Shown one piece after another: positions 1 to 11,170 of a stretch of DNA of 64,000 nucleotides. The first letter of the stretch is position 1. Each line of letters starts with the position of its first letter. The position numbers and the translations under genes were made by a program. The stretch is from Phoronis australis (taxonomy: Eukaryota; Phoronida; Phoronidae): contig NMRA01000974.1 of NCBI GenBank assembly GCA_002633005.1, forward strand, positions 18,121-82,120, given 5' to 3'. The notes below the pieces were generated by a model. It did not search any database, was not told where the DNA came from, and was given only the letters and a program-made list of their open reading frames with translations.

Positions 1-19
1 AAGCACAGGTTTGAGTTAG

Positions 20-134
20 TCAGATCAAGTCAGTTCAAGAAGAGATCAAATCAGATAATCATCAGATCAAGTGAGTTCAAGAAAAGATGAAGTCAGTTCA
101 AGAGAAGATCAAGTCAGTTCAAGAAAGTTAATCA
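20..134. repeat. short degenerate tandem repeat (GTCAGTTCAAGA core)
   Basis: The words AGTCAGTTCAAGA and AGATCAAGT recur every 20-40 bases with small changes. The array is simple and irregular and has no coding potential. It leads into about 300 bases of unassigned sequence with an AATAAAG at about 366, which could be the edge of an old LTR-like element, but I see no paired copy. Confidence 0.6.
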
Positions 135-149
135 GGAGAACTACAGTTG

Positions 150-1520
150 AGTTGCAGTGAAGAGAATCAGCAGTTACAGCGTTAGTCAATAGAGAGCCAG
201 CTACAGCTATAGAGACAGCAGGTCATTGAATCGACGAGTGTAACACTTGCTGAACGTGTCTCAGAAGTTCATCACAAGTCAAGGCTTCGCAGCACTGGCT
301 GGAGCATGAACAGACATTACGTCGGACGTTTTGTTTGAGTAGGCTTGTGAACGTACGGTCGGGATTAATAAAGGATTAACTCGAACCAGTCTTCAGTCTA
401 TCGTCACACCGAAAGCTATTAGCACTGGTTGGTAACCACCTGCGCCCACCCACACACGGGGAAAAACGTGACTGAAGCATTAAGTTACAAAGCACCTTCG
501 GTCAAAAGTATTTAAATCAAAATTGTTTTCACACAAAGCCAAAATATTGCTTACCTTAGTTTGAAACTTTTTGATGCCCATTTCTGTGGTCATTCTCAAA
601 TTGATGACATGGTGACTTTCGGGCTAGTGTCGTCCCATTGTGGGGTCTGTTGCTATAACTGGTTGATGGCAAGTTGGAATAGAATTATGAGAGAACCAAC
701 AGTGTTCCCCTATGTCTATTTATGCAAGGCACGCTACCTGAACCATCTTCTGTGTTACTACCATTATTCTGTTGGGCACTATGAAATAGAGCATTGCCTA
801 TTGGCCAATTTGTTTTTTCGCAATTCCACATTGAACTGTTCTTCCACAAGGTTGTATACAGTTCACAAGAAATTAAAGGAATTGATTTCACTTCATTACA
901 AGTTTTAAGTATTTTATTAACAGCAAATTTTTCCACGAAGTTGTCATCATCTCCCAGAAGTTGTCACAAAGAAATTAAGAAATGGTGCGTGTCTTTGTTA
1001 TGAGAGTACTGAGCCGACAACAAACTTCTTGTTACAAAAGCCGGAGAATGATGGAAGAAAATGACGTTAGTGAGATTGCTTTTCATTAAACGGTTGTAAC
1101 AGGCAAGAGAATAGAATGCTGTGTGTGATGAAAGTGGAACTTGCACGTTAAATTCTTATCTCTGTGATTGCTTGATCAAATTAGTTAGAAACACAACATA
1201 TAACGACGATGTGAATATGAAGTAGGCTGAAAATTGTCAAATGTTTTTAAGAACGAGTTTGTGTCCAAAATGATCCACTGTAAATCACTCAACCATGTCC
1301 AGCAAATACCATGACGTGGTATTGGGGAATAACCCTGCATGATGCGGGATATGTGAGGTCATGAGGTACGCCATTGGTGCAGCTCGCAGATTTTTTTCTT
1401 TTCACATTTACAAGTTGTTAAGGAATACGACTGCATTTTGTTTACCACAGATGATGTTCAAATAGCATTGTTGTTTAGTGCCTGCTTTACATTAGTATAT
1501 GTAGGAGCATGCAAACACAT
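150..1520. other. no gene seen; contains one dispersed-repeat copy
   Basis: Only short open frames without recognisable protein character occur here. Bases about 1145-1320 are one copy of a dispersed repeat whose second copy is at 46050-46235, in the same orientation; shared words include ATAACGACG and GGCTGAAAATTG. Nothing else is supportable. Confidence 0.5.
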
Positions 1521-1524
1521 TTTT

Positions 1525-1915
1525 AATGTGAATATTGTGTATGTGAGAACAGAACGCTGTGAAGAGTATGTGTGATTTAGTGTGAATACTATGTATGTGA
1601 GAACAAATTGCCTTTGAGAGTATGTGTGATTTAGTGTGAATACTATGTATGTGAGAACAAATTGCCTTTGAGAGTATGTGTGATTTAGTGTGAATACTAT
1701 GTATGTGAGGATAAATTGCCTTTGAGAGTATGTGTGATTTAGTGTGAATACTATGTATGTGAGAACAAATTGCCTTTGAGAGTATGTGTGATTAGTGTGT
1801 ATACTGTGTATGTGAGAACAGAATGCTTTGAAGAGTTTGTGATTAGTGTGAATACTGTGTATGGGAGAACAGAATGGTGTAAAGAGTGTGTGTTATTAGT
1901 ATGAATACTGTGTAT
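1525..1915. repeat. 54-bp minisatellite, about seven copies
   Basis: A unit beginning AGTGTGAATACTATGTATG restarts at 1579, 1633, 1687 and 1741, an exact 54-base period. The inner copies are nearly identical; the flanking copies at 1525 and after 1794 are diverged and shortened. Homogenised centre and decayed edges are typical of unequal exchange or slippage. No reading frame is preserved. Confidence 0.9.
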
Positions 1916-3580
1916 GTCGACAAAGCAAGTTTTCTTCTTTAACTTTATTAAGATTAGCTACGAAGAATTTCTTGCTCAATGGATTAGAATACGATAACCC
2001 TGAAAGTATAGCAACATTCAAAACTGGATGGATTATGAAGTGTCCAGGAATGTGGAAAGTTGAAGGTTTGTGATGAACATTTTTAAGTTAATTAAAATTA
2101 TGAAAGAGAAAATCCAAGTCACTAAAAACTGTTGAACTGAAGCCTAGTAATAGCAATAATGTTAACTCAGCAAATTATTGCATGAAGCCAAAAGGTCATT
2201 GTTGCTTCTGGTCTGATCTGGATTTGTTATGAATGATGTGCCGGTAATGGCGTGTTTACTTCTTCAGAAAAATCCAAGGTGATCAAGAGGGATGGGTTTT
2301 TTCTTTTACTCTACCTAAGCCTGTTTCATTGGTCGACTGGTTGTTCTTCTGACTGTACTGGCTTTGGTCAATAACTTATCCAGCAACTACTTTAAAGAAA
2401 TTTAGAATGTTCAACCATCACAGATGTTACAGAGCTGAAAATAATCATCCTCTGTTCTCTTCACATATCCGTCCCAAATAATCAAATTTGGTATTAAAAA
2501 GTCTCATATAAAAGCAACTATTGTCCATTTCCACTTCTGCCAGCTGAAACCCTCGACGGCTGCCCTCATCACCAAATGGCACATTGAGAAGTAAAAACTA
2601 GGTCAGCAAAGATAAAATTAGCCTTTTGTGAACTCGCACTAGTCGGATCCAATTGGACTGCTAGATTTCATTAGAATATGGTCGTTGAACTCTGACTTGT
2701 CTGAAGGTCAGAGTGGATGATCTGGTACAACCGTACCACTGAACTTTTATCGAGTCGGACATAGTTAAGGGTGTCCATCTTTAGTTTTCTTATTAGTAAC
2801 ATATGTAATTTTTGCTGTTTTCAGAGTATTTAATGACAGTCAAGTTTTTCATGGAGGAAAAGTATTGAAGTGCACTGAAATGTCTCCTTACGACTCCTTC
2901 AAATGGAAAGACAAGAGAAGAATTCGCACTTGAGTGATACCCAAGAGTTATCAAGGCAAACTGTGTCGTGAACAGATGGTAAAAGGAAGCGTTCACCGGG
3001 GTCTGTTGATGTGACTGGAAGTAGTGACTGCTCCAAAGATGTGAAAGTGTCCAATAGATTCATCAGGAAATTTTCGCTTCTTAACAATATCAGTGCTGTG
3101 GATTGCGTACTTTTTAAATTTGTTTATGGGCGGTGGACATCATCTTTCTATGGTGTAGTCACACTTGATATTCTACTCCATCACAGTTGTCATGAGTAAT
3201 AACGACACCAGTCTTGAAGGGAGTTAGGCAAACTGATCCTGATGTTAACTACAGATTTTTTTGCAAAAATTCAATATTGACATGTTGTATAAAATCATGC
3301 CTGTATTTTTCATCTGTAACATTTCTTTAAATGGGATAGTCATGCTCTAGGTATGCAAATTGATATGAAACAATCGCCATTGACTTTTCAGACAGTTAGA
3401 TTTTTGTCCTTTAAGCAGTTTTGAACATGGATTACTCTTTATTGCATGGATATATTTCCATGAAGTTTTTCACACATTTTAGTCTTTAACCGAGGACTGC
3501 TGCTTAAATTATTTTCCTAAGAACAGAGGTGTGGGCTGTAAGAATGAAGATTTAAAAATAAAATCAAAAGTATACGCTAC
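1916..3580. other. intergenic, nothing recognised
   Basis: Frames on both strands are shorter than 70 codons and of random composition. I see no repeat, splice-bounded exon or RNA gene that I can defend. Confidence 0.4.
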
Positions 3581-3589
3581 AGTTCAAAC

Positions 3590-3900
3590 ACGTCACCCGC
3601 AATTTAGGTCTTTGTTCATCCATGTATACGTGGGAGCATAATGCCGTCATCCCTGTCCATCCATCCAGGATTCACTGCTGCATTTTCAAAACCCATTGGT
3701 GTAGATTTTCGCACAGGTTCAACTAATGCAGCACTCCCTAGTGGCAAACTTTGTTTTTCCTCAGTATCTACCAAGCTACTTGATGGATCGTTCTGAAATT
3801 TGGTGCAAATATTCTTATTTATAATTGTGGCATCTCCTAGTGGCAATTTAGGTTTTCTTTGTGTATGTGTCTATCTTCCAAGTTCATGAAATAAGTTTCT
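3590..3900 (-). repeat. decayed minus-strand fragment of the CTCF-like repeat family
   Basis: Read on the minus strand this segment contains two CCACTAGG cores (3731-3748 and 3831-3848) and the family's characteristic end: a GGATGGATGG tract, then GACGGCATTATG and a partly palindromic ACGTATACATGG. These match the ends of the plus-strand arrays at 8620-8692 and 43000-43090. It is therefore a truncated, inverted relative of those arrays. Confidence 0.8.
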
Positions 3901-4624
3901 AACAAGGAGATGACTGCACTTGGCTTCCTTCTGACAAATTGTTCTTGTGCTGCACCCCATAGCGACCACTTTATAATATTACATAATACTAATCAAGACC
4001 GTTAGATGCAAAGCAGTTTGAGTTGTGGGTGCATTTCAATGCTTTACAGTGTTAGACCTTCAGGAAACAAATGTGCTGCCCGCCAGGCCACTTACTTGAA
4101 TATGAGACCACTTCCACATCGGCCTATAGGTGAAAGTTTACTGGCTCTGCCGCAAATCCACTGGCCCCAGGCCACCGTGTATTTCAAACGTTGGTTTGCA
4201 TTGTTATACTTTAAGAAATTCATGTTCAAAGCAAAACTGTAATATGTTCACATCAAGGGGCATATGATTGTAATTGATTGTGCAAAGTTTCAAGACATGA
4301 ATTAACAGTTTTCAATAAGCCAGGATTCTGAAAAATATAAACTTTTATGGGTTGCAAATGGACAGTAACAAATTATTTGATGAAGTGTGGAGGGACACCT
4401 TGTGCAAAAAGACAACTCTGTACCAGGTTTTAATGTGGTGGTTATGGTGACATTACCATTAGACCAGATTGACACCCATGCTTGGTTTACCACTAACCCC
4501 CAATTTATACAACTGAGAGTTCTTAAATGTATCCCTGTCTTAGTGAATCCCCGCCTCATTAGGATTTTGGCCCCCAAACAGTATGCAACTGTCTTACCAT
4601 TGAATAAGAGTCAGTTTTAGGGGA

Positions 4625-4827
4625 ATTTACTTTACTGTAGCAGGAAAGTACTCAAACTCTTCTGCCCTTTACTGAAGGAGACATGAAATGCATTTACTTT
4701 ACTGTAGCAGGAAAGTACTCCAACTCTTCTGCCCTTTACTGAAGGAGACATGAAATGCATTTACTTTACTGTGGCAGGAAAGTACTCCAACTCTTCTGCC
4801 CTTTACTGAAGGAGACATGAAATGCAT
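4625..4827. repeat. 67-bp tandem repeat, three copies
   Basis: Three nearly identical units start TTTACTTTACTGTAGCAGG and end GACATGAAATGCA. They differ at only a few positions (for example TACTCAAAC versus TACTCCAAC, GTAGC versus GTGGC). This is a recent local tandem amplification with no evident function. Confidence 0.92.
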
Positions 4828-5461
4828 TGTTTGGCTTATGTGCATTCTATTATAATTGTAATGCACAAAAAATGATGAAAGCATTCGTGTACATCATCAC
4901 ATGAGTAAAGTAAGTCTTCCTAAAACCACTTTTGAGGTGGTGATGCATTTAGTAACATCAGTTCTGAAATCTATTTGTCACTGTACCCCTAAAGATGACC
5001 AACTAAATTGTGTCAATGTAAGTAGGCTAGTGGTGGGTGTAAATAGTCAGATACAAAATTTTAAGAGATGACGTACAAAACTGTAATGTGTGTATCAGAA
5101 AATTTAAAGATACACTTCATAAAAAGTAATACCACGTCACTATCGTGTGAAATCACTTCATTCTTGACCATGAGATTGAGTTTAGTTTTATGTTAATCTT
5201 TACCATGATCTTTTTTTTCTTTTTTCGATGGTAAAGATTAACTCAAAACTTGACAGGACTTTAAATAACAAAAAATTCCAGTATGAAAAGATCATTCAGA
5301 TGATCTTAACACTGCGTCCAGTGCCTGTAAAGTTCATAAGTCCGATGGAAACAAGTATACAAGTAAGGCGCAATACCACTCAGCAGAAGGTCAAGTGCAT
5401 AGCAAAGAACAATTGTAGTGCAAAATTTTGTCAGAATTCAGTGAGTGTTACAGTTCAAGCT

Positions 5462-8400
5462 TTATCCAACCATGCTTCGTTTTCGTCCCCTTAAACGAAC
5501 TTCGTCTAATTTCTTCAGAACTTCTGCGACACCCTGGCCATATCCATCGGAGTATGCAGTGAGTAATGAGTCGAACAACTTCTCTGTGTTTGGATGTGTG
5601 CTGAGGAAAGCTCTTTCCAATACATAGAGATCAACACCCTTGTCTTCAGCCAAGGACTCAATATAACTAAGTCCAAAATCGATCATGACAAGATCAAGGT
5701 TTTCTGTGTTCTTAAGCAACATGTTTGATGTAGTGAGATCACCATGAATTATGTTATTCTTGTGCATCAGTGCAACAGTTTTGCCCATCTTCTCCATTAA
5801 AGGCTGCAGTTTGTTGTGAACATCAGAGGAAATGTCCTTCTGAACTCCAGCAATGTAGTCTCGTACTGTTGTTGCATTTGTGAGATGCTCCATGTAAATT
5901 TTGTAATTTGTCAAATCCACAAAGTACACAGCAGGAGTGACCACACCTGAAACAAAATATCAGTATGAGAGGTTAATATGGGCAGGATTGGCCACACCTG
6001 AATAACATGCCTACAGTAACGAGATTTTAAACAAGACTACACAGAGCATTGAAAGGTGAGTGCGGTAACAAACTGTATGCTTCTAGGGGTGTTTATTAGT
6101 AGGCATGTCATAAAAATGCCCATTAGATGACCAAGATACAATACGTTGAACCTGCCCGAAAATAGAAAGGCGTCATCTGAATCCAGAACTGTTTTGCTAC
6201 ACTTTGTGAAAATCTGTCCAGGAACTCCAAAGATTACGGAGATAAGCATTATACAGCCAAGATACATCAAATCCATCTCTAAATGGAAAGGTACTGTTTT
6301 TACTGTACAAACTATTTTTTCCAAATTTCTTGAAAAACTGTGACAGTCAAAGAACTCTGAAGAGAGGCAAACGCAAAAAATAAATTGCATCTATGGTGGT
6401 AGTCAGAACTTTCCAGAAATATTGAGCAGATATTTATACGTTAACACTAAATTTCAAAAAGCTGCAAAGAATTCATCCATAGATGCAAAAAATCTCCACT
6501 AGGGTGTGCCACAGTTGTCAGAACCGTCCAAAAACCTCAGTCATACTCACAGTCTTCTCATTAGGAATACGTCTGATAAGATTTTAAAATCATCTTTTGA
6601 GCAGTTTGCCCAATTTGATACTAAACTTATGGCATAAATTTATTACCAGAATACTAGTAGTGACTGGTGATTTTGTTAGCACCTGCATTCAACAGTGGCA
6701 TGATATAGGGTAAAGTGGAAATGCGTATTTTGCAAGAGCAACATGGAGTTTTGAAATGCACCCATGAATGCATCGCAAATGGTGTGCTTTCAGGGTTTAT
6801 TTGTATCATAAAAATGGCAACTAGATGGTGCAAAACTGTAAAATCCGTCCGAAAACAGGAACATGTCATTGCTTCATTAATAGAAAACTATTCATCATAT
6901 TTAACAAAAATCTGTCAAGGAACTTCAGAGAAACAAAGGAAAAAAAATAAAATGAAATTACCACTAGGGAATACAGCATTCGTTGGATCCACCTGAAAGT
7001 CATCGTCTGTTGTTAGCTTCATATAAATACACTTACTAAATTTAATGTAAAGATCCTGCAGTGAGTTTAGGAAATACAGCTATGGGCGCAAAACAAAACT
7101 ACCACTAGGAGGCACCACAGTAGTCAAAGTCGCCATCATCAAACGTCCTCTTCACACTAAGAACATGCGCCAATTTTCAAAACCATCCCTAGAATTATTT
7201 GGTTGACAGAGGATTGGATGCTAAAAAATAAACAGACTCAAAAACAGCGAAAATGGCCCCACAAGGTGGCACAAAATACCTCTATTCCATCTGAAAACAG
7301 GAGAATAGTGTCATCTCACCAAAAAATGCCTTTTTTCAATTTTATGAAAATCTGTTGAGGACCTTTGAAGACACAGAGGTAAACGTAAAGAAATAAAGCT
7401 GCCACTAGGGGACACACCAGTAGTCGGATCCATCTGAAAGTCGTCATTGTCCGTTGTCAACATCACATAAATAGACTTGCGAAACTTAGTAAAGATCCTG
7501 CAAACAGCGATGAGTGCAAAAAAACAATACTGCCACTAGGAGGCTCCATAGAAGTCGAAGTCGTCGGAAAATCATCGTCAGCCGTCCACTTCATAGTAAA
7601 AACATACATGCAAATTTTCACAATTATCCTGAAAGCAGTTTGGTTGATAGATGAGTGGATGCCAGAAAACAGACTCGAAAACAGTAAAAATGGCCACTAG
7701 GTGGCATAAACTTGGTTGAATCCCTCTGAAAATGAAAAGATAACGTCACCTCATTAACAGATGCCTGTATGCCAAATTTTATAAAACTACATTGAGGACC
7801 TTTAAAGATACAGCGGTAAGCGTAACAAAATAAAAGCCACTAGGTGGCACACCAGCAGTCAGATCTGTCCGAAAGTTTTCCTCTTCTGTTGTTAACATCA
7901 TATAAATACACTTACAAAATTTAGTAAAGATCCTGCGAACGTTTTAGGAAATACAGCCAAAGGCGAAAAAAAAACGGCCACTAGGAGGTGCCACAGCAGT
8001 CGAAGTCGGCGGGAAATCATCGTCAGCTGTCCTCTACATAGCAAGAACTCGTACATGCCATTTTCACAATCATCCTTTGAGCGGGTTGGTTGATAAAGCA
8101 GTGGATGCCAAACACCAAGTAAATACACTTGCTAAATTAAGTAAAGATCCTGCAAACGGTTTTAGATACAGCCATGAGCGCAAAAAAAACGAAACTGCCA
8201 CTAGGAGGTGCCACAGTAGTCAAGCTCGTCGGGAAATCATCATCAGCTGTCCATTTCATAGTAAAAACATACACGCAAATTTTCACAATTATCCTGAAAG
8301 CCGTTTGGTTGATAGACGAGTGAACGCCAAAAAACAGACTCGAAAACAATAAAAATAGCCACTAGGTGGCGCAAACTACGTCAAATCCACCTGAAAACGG

Positions 8401-10888
8401 GAGGATAGCGTCATATTACTAATAGGTGTCTATATACCAAATTTCATGAAAATCCGTTGAGGACTTTTGAAGCTACAGCGGTAAATGTAAAAAACTAAAA
8501 TTGCTACTAGGGGGCACACCGGTAGCCGGATCTTTCTGAAAATTCGCTCATGCTGTCCCATCCATGGAAGGAACACATGTGCAAAATTTCATGAACATAC
8601 ATCAAGGGGTTTTGGAGATAGAGCAGCGGACATCGGACGGACGGATGGAGATGACGGCATAATGCATCCACATATAAATATGTGGGCGCATAAAAATGTG
8701 TCTATGTGATCGACACATTTCGTTTCGCAAGGGAAACCCACCGAAACTTTGTGATCATCATGTGGTCTGCACCTGCATCACCGGCACTTTCCCACATCGG
8801 GTGGAACAACTGGTTCACACGCTGGGCGGAACAACGGAAGCGCAAACCTCAAATCGGTTCTCCGCCTACTTGCTGGGGGTAACTGTAATGCAGTCCTGAT
8901 GTAACTGTGTTCTACGTCTACCACTAGCCAGTACGGAGGCAGGCTGGCGCCAATCTGGCCATATGTGGACAGCGGAGCTCAAACATACACACATGCAGGG
9001 ACACTACTGGCATGGTGGGGACTGTGAGGATAAGCCCAGGTAGAATTAAGAGCTGAGTGTGAGCCATTTGTTTCGCTTTCAGAAACGTTGCGTTGAAAGT
9101 CCACTGAAATGTGTTGTTTACCGGCCAATTGTGTCGCTCACTCCAAAGCCTTGAAAATATTACAAAGGCAAGCCAAACGTAGCCGATGTTACCCGTGAGG
9201 GTCGAGTGCCTGGTTTCCGGCATGACGGGGTTGCCGCCGGCTTTGCACTTTTCGAAACGCTGCAGACCAGAGTGGTCAACTTGGCCTGCAGGCTTTGTGC
9301 AGGCCAAGGCAAAGCACTGTGCAGTCCCCCCCCCCCCACCATGGACCCTACAGTATCCGCGAAGTCCCCAAAAATGTGTCGTTTACCGGCCAATTGTGTC
9401 AATTTCAGAAACGTGTTGAAGAAATTTCAAAGACCCAGACATGAATGTGTCGTTTACCAGCCATTTGTGTCAATTTCTGGAACGTTGCATTTAAAAAACT
9501 TTAAAGTCCCCTGAAATGTGTCATTTATTGTCCATTTGTGTCCCGTCAAGTTTTCAAAGGAGCTTTGAAAATATAACAAAGGTAAACAAACGTAGCAGAT
9601 GTTAGCCATACTCAACAGCGTTGAGCGGCAGGTCTTCCGCTTGGCCAGGGTGGCACTGCCGGCTCTGTGCTCAGCGAAACGCCGCGGTCCACATGGTCAA
9701 GTCGGTTTGGCTTGATCAGTGCTGCATGGTGCCATGAAAATTAGACGACTTAAAGCCGAAGGCCGGGGATCACCAGGTTATTGGCGCTACAATCCTCCCT
9801 ATGATAAAGTGTCCATGAGTATCATTGAAAATTTTCATGAAGTCCCATGAAATGTGTCGTTAATTGGTCATTTGTGTTGCTTTGTGAAAGGTACCAAGGA
9901 TTCCTTTTCTTTCTAAGTTCCCCGGTTATGTGTCGTTTATAGGACATTTGTGACGCTTTCTGAAAGGTACAACCCACAAGGCGAAGTCAAGTTCAGTCAT
10001 GAAGCATACACCAGATCTTGATGGTCCGCTGGTTTGGCTCTGATTGGCAAATCGCCGTGGTCCCCATGGCCATGCCCGTCATGATGACTCTTCTGTTCAC
10101 AAGCGGTCGATGTCTGGGGGAGCGGTCATGATGCTTTAAAAGTGCCGCTATAGTTGTGTCCCTGATGTGTCCTTGATGTGTACCTGAAGCGCTGCAATCC
10201 ACATATGGCCAGATCCACTGCCCGCCTCCATACTAGCAACAAGCAGGGAGCGCACAGGATCAAGATTCATTCCAGTTGCCCCCAGGTTGGCGGAGGACCG
10301 ATTGGAGGTTTGTGCACCTGTTGCTTCGTTGTCGGAAAAATGCCGGTGCACATGATCGGGTACTGCCCGACCATCCGGAAGTTTCGGCGGGTTTCCCTCA
10401 TGAAACGAAATGTGTTGATTACACTGACACATTTTAAAATGCGAGTTTTCTCTTTACCCTATATCGTGCCATATTATCTCTGCATTTGCTTTAGAGTGTA
10501 GTTATAAATGGCACCACTTGTGTCAGATTACATTTGGCCAGTTTTTATCCACATCGTTCCAAAGCTGCATATTATTCACATACTACCACTACACTATCGC
10601 AGCATACATCCCATCGCCCGGCTAAATGCCGCAGGTCAACCGGGGCAACGTGTTAGACAACAATCTGATCAATCATAATCATAGTATCATACCAATTGTC
10701 CTACAGCGAACCATTGCTCGAACTTCAGACTTTGTTCTTTGAGACGTGAGTGATTTGTCCAACACTGGATGCCTGTATTTCTTCGGGAACCTTTCCTTGA
10801 CAACTGTCGATCGTCCATAAAACACCATACTATAAATTCTAGCTTCTGCCCCCTGTTTGATAAGAGTCACTTCGCTTTCATGCGCCAT
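5462..10888 (-). CDS. TP53RK: EKC/KEOPS complex kinase TP53RK (Bud32/PRPK), two exons
   Basis: This is the atypical small kinase/ATPase of the KEOPS complex, which supports t6A modification of tRNAs reading ANN codons; vertebrate TP53RK can also phosphorylate p53 (family knowledge). Exon 1 is 10693-10888, exon 2 is 5462-5946; the GT-AG intron is 4.7 kb and phase 1. The joined protein is 226 residues (human 253). Visible hallmarks are the N-terminal KQGAEARIY, VVKERFPKKYRHP, the catalytic HGDLTTSN (Asp about 135), the metal-binding DFG (about 155), GVDLYVLERAFLSTHPNT, and the diagnostic C-terminus RLRGRKRSMVG. The start ATG lies in AAAATGG context, and the protein length agrees with the family. 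The intron is packed with repeats. The gene is head-to-head with a FITM-family gene. No lesion is seen, so it is probably functional. Confidence 0.97.
6040..6260 (+). repeat. decayed 5' part of the CTCF-like repeat family
   Basis: Segments such as TCATAAAAATGCC, CTGTCCAGGAACTCC and AAAGATTACGG match the opening section of the better preserved copies at about 6700-6960 and 41330-41520. The GCCACTAGG core is degraded here (GCCCATTAGATG). It lies in the TP53RK intron. Confidence 0.6.
6700..8692 (+). repeat. higher-order repeat array A with CTCF-core-like motifs
   Basis: About 2 kb of degenerate array inside the TP53RK intron. It is built from three alternating subunits, each containing a (G)CCACTAGG core: type i followed by AGGYGCCACAGTAGTCGAA, type ii by TGGCGCAAACTAGGTCGAA, type iii by GGGCACACCAGTAGTCGGA. 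Cores lie at about 7100, 7256, 7404, 7533, 7693, 7838, 7978, 8198, 8358 and 8503, mostly 130-160 bases apart, so the full three-part unit is about 450 bases. One partial deletion joins a type-i unit at about 8110 to the next. The array ends with a GGACGGACGGATGG tract and a near-palindrome CCACATATAAATATGTGG. The best cores match the CTCF consensus closely. Confidence 0.9.
8693..10435. mobile_element. non-autonomous inverted-repeat DNA element
   Basis: The left end (8693 onward: AAAATGTGTC, then ACACATTTCGTTTC, GGGAAACCC, CCGAAACTT) reappears in reverse complement at the right end (to 10435). The homology of the arms extends about 200 bases inward. The interior carries a degenerate series of TGTGTCGTTTACCGGCCA-like units at about 9110, 9375, 9448, 9520, 9855 and 9930. 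No transposase frame is seen. The left end abuts array A exactly after its terminal palindrome. Superfamily unassigned; no clear target duplication. Confidence 0.75.
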
Positions 10889-11170
10889 TTTAAATTTTAA
10901 AGCAAAGGTGGTTGTATTTTATTGTTTTCAAATCACAAAGAGTGAATCGTAGGCCTCGTGTTTTTCTTACTTTACTCCGTTGTGTGGCATTTGTTGCCTT
11001 TCTCTATTTCAGCGCAATAATTACCCTATGAACAATGTACCTAAAATTGGAGTTCTTGTGTAAAAATGTTTTCAAAATTTATTTCGATAACTTGTGTCAT
11101 TACCATTGCCCACGATAATAGTGGACTAAAGACGGTAGGACTGATAGTGAACACTGGAGAACAGCTGAAA
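10889..11170. promoter_or_regulatory. putative bidirectional promoter TP53RK / FITM
   Basis: Only 282 bases separate the TP53RK start codon (minus strand) from the preferred FITM start codon (plus strand). Both genes must begin transcription within or close to this interval. I see no strong TATA box. Inferred from gene arrangement alone. Confidence 0.6.

Noticed and set aside
1-480. possible LTR (AATAAAG and tandem GATCAAGTCAG)
   Set aside because: No second LTR, primer-binding site or retroviral-type coding sequence visible.
1525-1915. CRISPR-like regular repeats
   Set aside because: Units are contiguous tandem copies without unique spacers, in an animal genome.
9186-9514. overlapping frames of 77-127 codons on both strands
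   Set aside because: Products of GC-richer repeat units within the 8693-10435 element.
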